This document shows, piece by piece, positions 6,224-6,657 of a stretch of 6,657 nucleotides of DNA (positions are counted from its first letter, which is position 1; the number at the start of each line of letters is the position of its first letter). The stretch lies in NCBI GenBank assembly GCA_016934095.1, contig JAFGTO010000180.1, positions 1-6,657 of the forward strand. The letters run 5' to 3'. The notes under the pieces are model-generated. The model saw nothing but the letters and a program-made list of their open reading frames with translations. It did not search any database and was not told where the DNA came from. Source of the DNA: Candidatus Glassiibacteriota bacterium. GTDB taxonomy: Bacteria; Gemmatimonadota; Glassbacteria; GWA2-58-10. The translations under genes and the position numbers were made by a program.

Positions 6224-6657
6224 TTACTTGATCTCTTTGGGCGGCTCCTCGACCACCTCGTCCTCCAGGGCCAGCCCCTCGATTATCTCGATATTCAGCC
6301 CGTCCGACATGCCGGTTACTACCGGCTTTTCGATGACCGTGCTGTCCGGGCCCAGCACCTTGACCAGAGTGGAATCGTTGCGGAAAACCACCAGCCGCTC
6401 GGGCAGTACCGGGATGTCGTCTTTTTTCTTGAGGATGATGTCGGCATTGGCAGAGTAGCCTGCGCGCAGGGTCTCCTTGCCCCGGACGGTGAGCCTGATC
6501 TCGATCTCGAAGACCGTGGCCCCTTCCTGCTGACGGCTCTTGGGGCTGATGAAAACAAGCTCACCCTCCAGGGTGTCCCCGGGCAGGGCGCCGATATAGA
6601 TACTGGCCGGCATGCCCTCGGCCAGCTTGCCCACGTCGATCTCATCCACCGTGCCGG
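6224..6657 (-). CDS. Periplasmic adaptor subunit, HlyD/MacA-type, C-terminal part only
   Basis: The frame is open to the right edge, so only about the last 143 residues of a protein usually near 350-450 residues are seen; the GTG at 6647-6649 is an internal valine, not a start. The visible part begins with VDEIDVGKLAEGM, typical of the beta-barrel domain of membrane fusion proteins. It continues through ALPGDTLEGELVFISP and the membrane-proximal segment around ETLRAGYSANADI and IPVLPERLVV, and ends in an acidic tail. In this family the adaptor sits in the periplasm, anchored in the inner membrane, and links the permease to an outer-membrane TolC-like channel. Its place first in the visible operon, ahead of two MacB-like permeases and an ATPase, supports that role. 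The coiled-coil hairpin, lipoyl domain, membrane anchor and operon promoter lie outside the window. A TolC homologue may also be nearby, but this is unseen. Confidence 0.88.
   Translation of the reverse strand, partial: GTVDEIDVGKLAEGMPASIYIGALPGDTLEGELVFISPKSRQQEGATVFEIEIRLTVRGKETLRAGYSANADIILKKKDDIPVLPERLVVFRNDSTLVKVLGPDSTVIEKPVVTGMSDGLNIEIIEGLALEDEVVEEPPKEIK

Noticed and set aside
4296..6458. A 720-codon open frame on the plus strand, antisense to both permeases and the adaptor
   Set aside because: It is a shadow of real minus-strand genes in GC-rich DNA. The translation is rich in His, Asp, Gln and Gly, has no recognisable domain, and repeats the same motifs where the two paralogous permeases lie opposite. 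The minus-strand frames carry clear family motifs throughout.
6647..6649. GTG as the start of the adaptor gene
   Set aside because: The frame stays open to the window edge, and the sequence here is the middle of an adaptor beta-barrel domain, so the gene continues outside the window.

Overview
This window looks like an ordinary chromosomal stretch from a diderm (Gram-negative-type) bacterium with moderately high GC. The diderm inference rests on a periplasmic adaptor encoded with MacB-type permeases, which are built to work across two membranes. Arginine AGG codons are frequent, especially in the radical SAM gene, and GTG is used as a start. Nothing visible fixes the phylum. I see no rRNA, tRNA, CRISPR array, insertion sequence or phage gene.

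Layout, left to right. (1) Bases 2-73 hold the last codons of an unidentified plus-strand gene. (2) Bases 74-198 are a short spacer with two small hairpins and a weak possible promoter. (3) Bases 199-1692 (+) encode a 497-residue B12-binding-domain radical SAM enzyme. (4) Bases 1693-1804 form a convergent spacer with a terminator-like hairpin for the minus-strand gene. (5) Bases 1805-2698 (-) encode a PLP-dependent cysteine synthase of the CysM type. (6) Bases 2699-2966 are an AT-richer spacer with a good sigma70-like promoter, a second weaker one, repeated motifs around both -35 elements, and a leader with several inverted repeats. One of these is a perfect 16-bp palindrome overlapping the cysteine synthase ribosome binding site. 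(7) Bases 2967-6657 (-) hold a tightly packed transporter operon.

The transporter operon is transcribed right to left. It runs from a periplasmic adaptor (HlyD/MacA-type, cut by the right edge) through two paralogous MacB/FtsX-type permeases to a separate LolD/MacB-type ATPase. The two permeases abut as TAA-ATG, and the ATPase Shine-Dalgarno overlaps the stop of the second permease. One mRNA with translational coupling is therefore likely. Together they would form a tripartite, ATP-driven pump or lipid/lipoprotein mover; the substrate cannot be read from sequence.

No clearly new multi-gene system is visible. The items most worth a second look are the cysteine synthase leader, the similarity of this enzyme to the O-phosphoserine-dependent CysM type, the unassigned radical SAM enzyme, and the heterodimeric MacB-like transporter.
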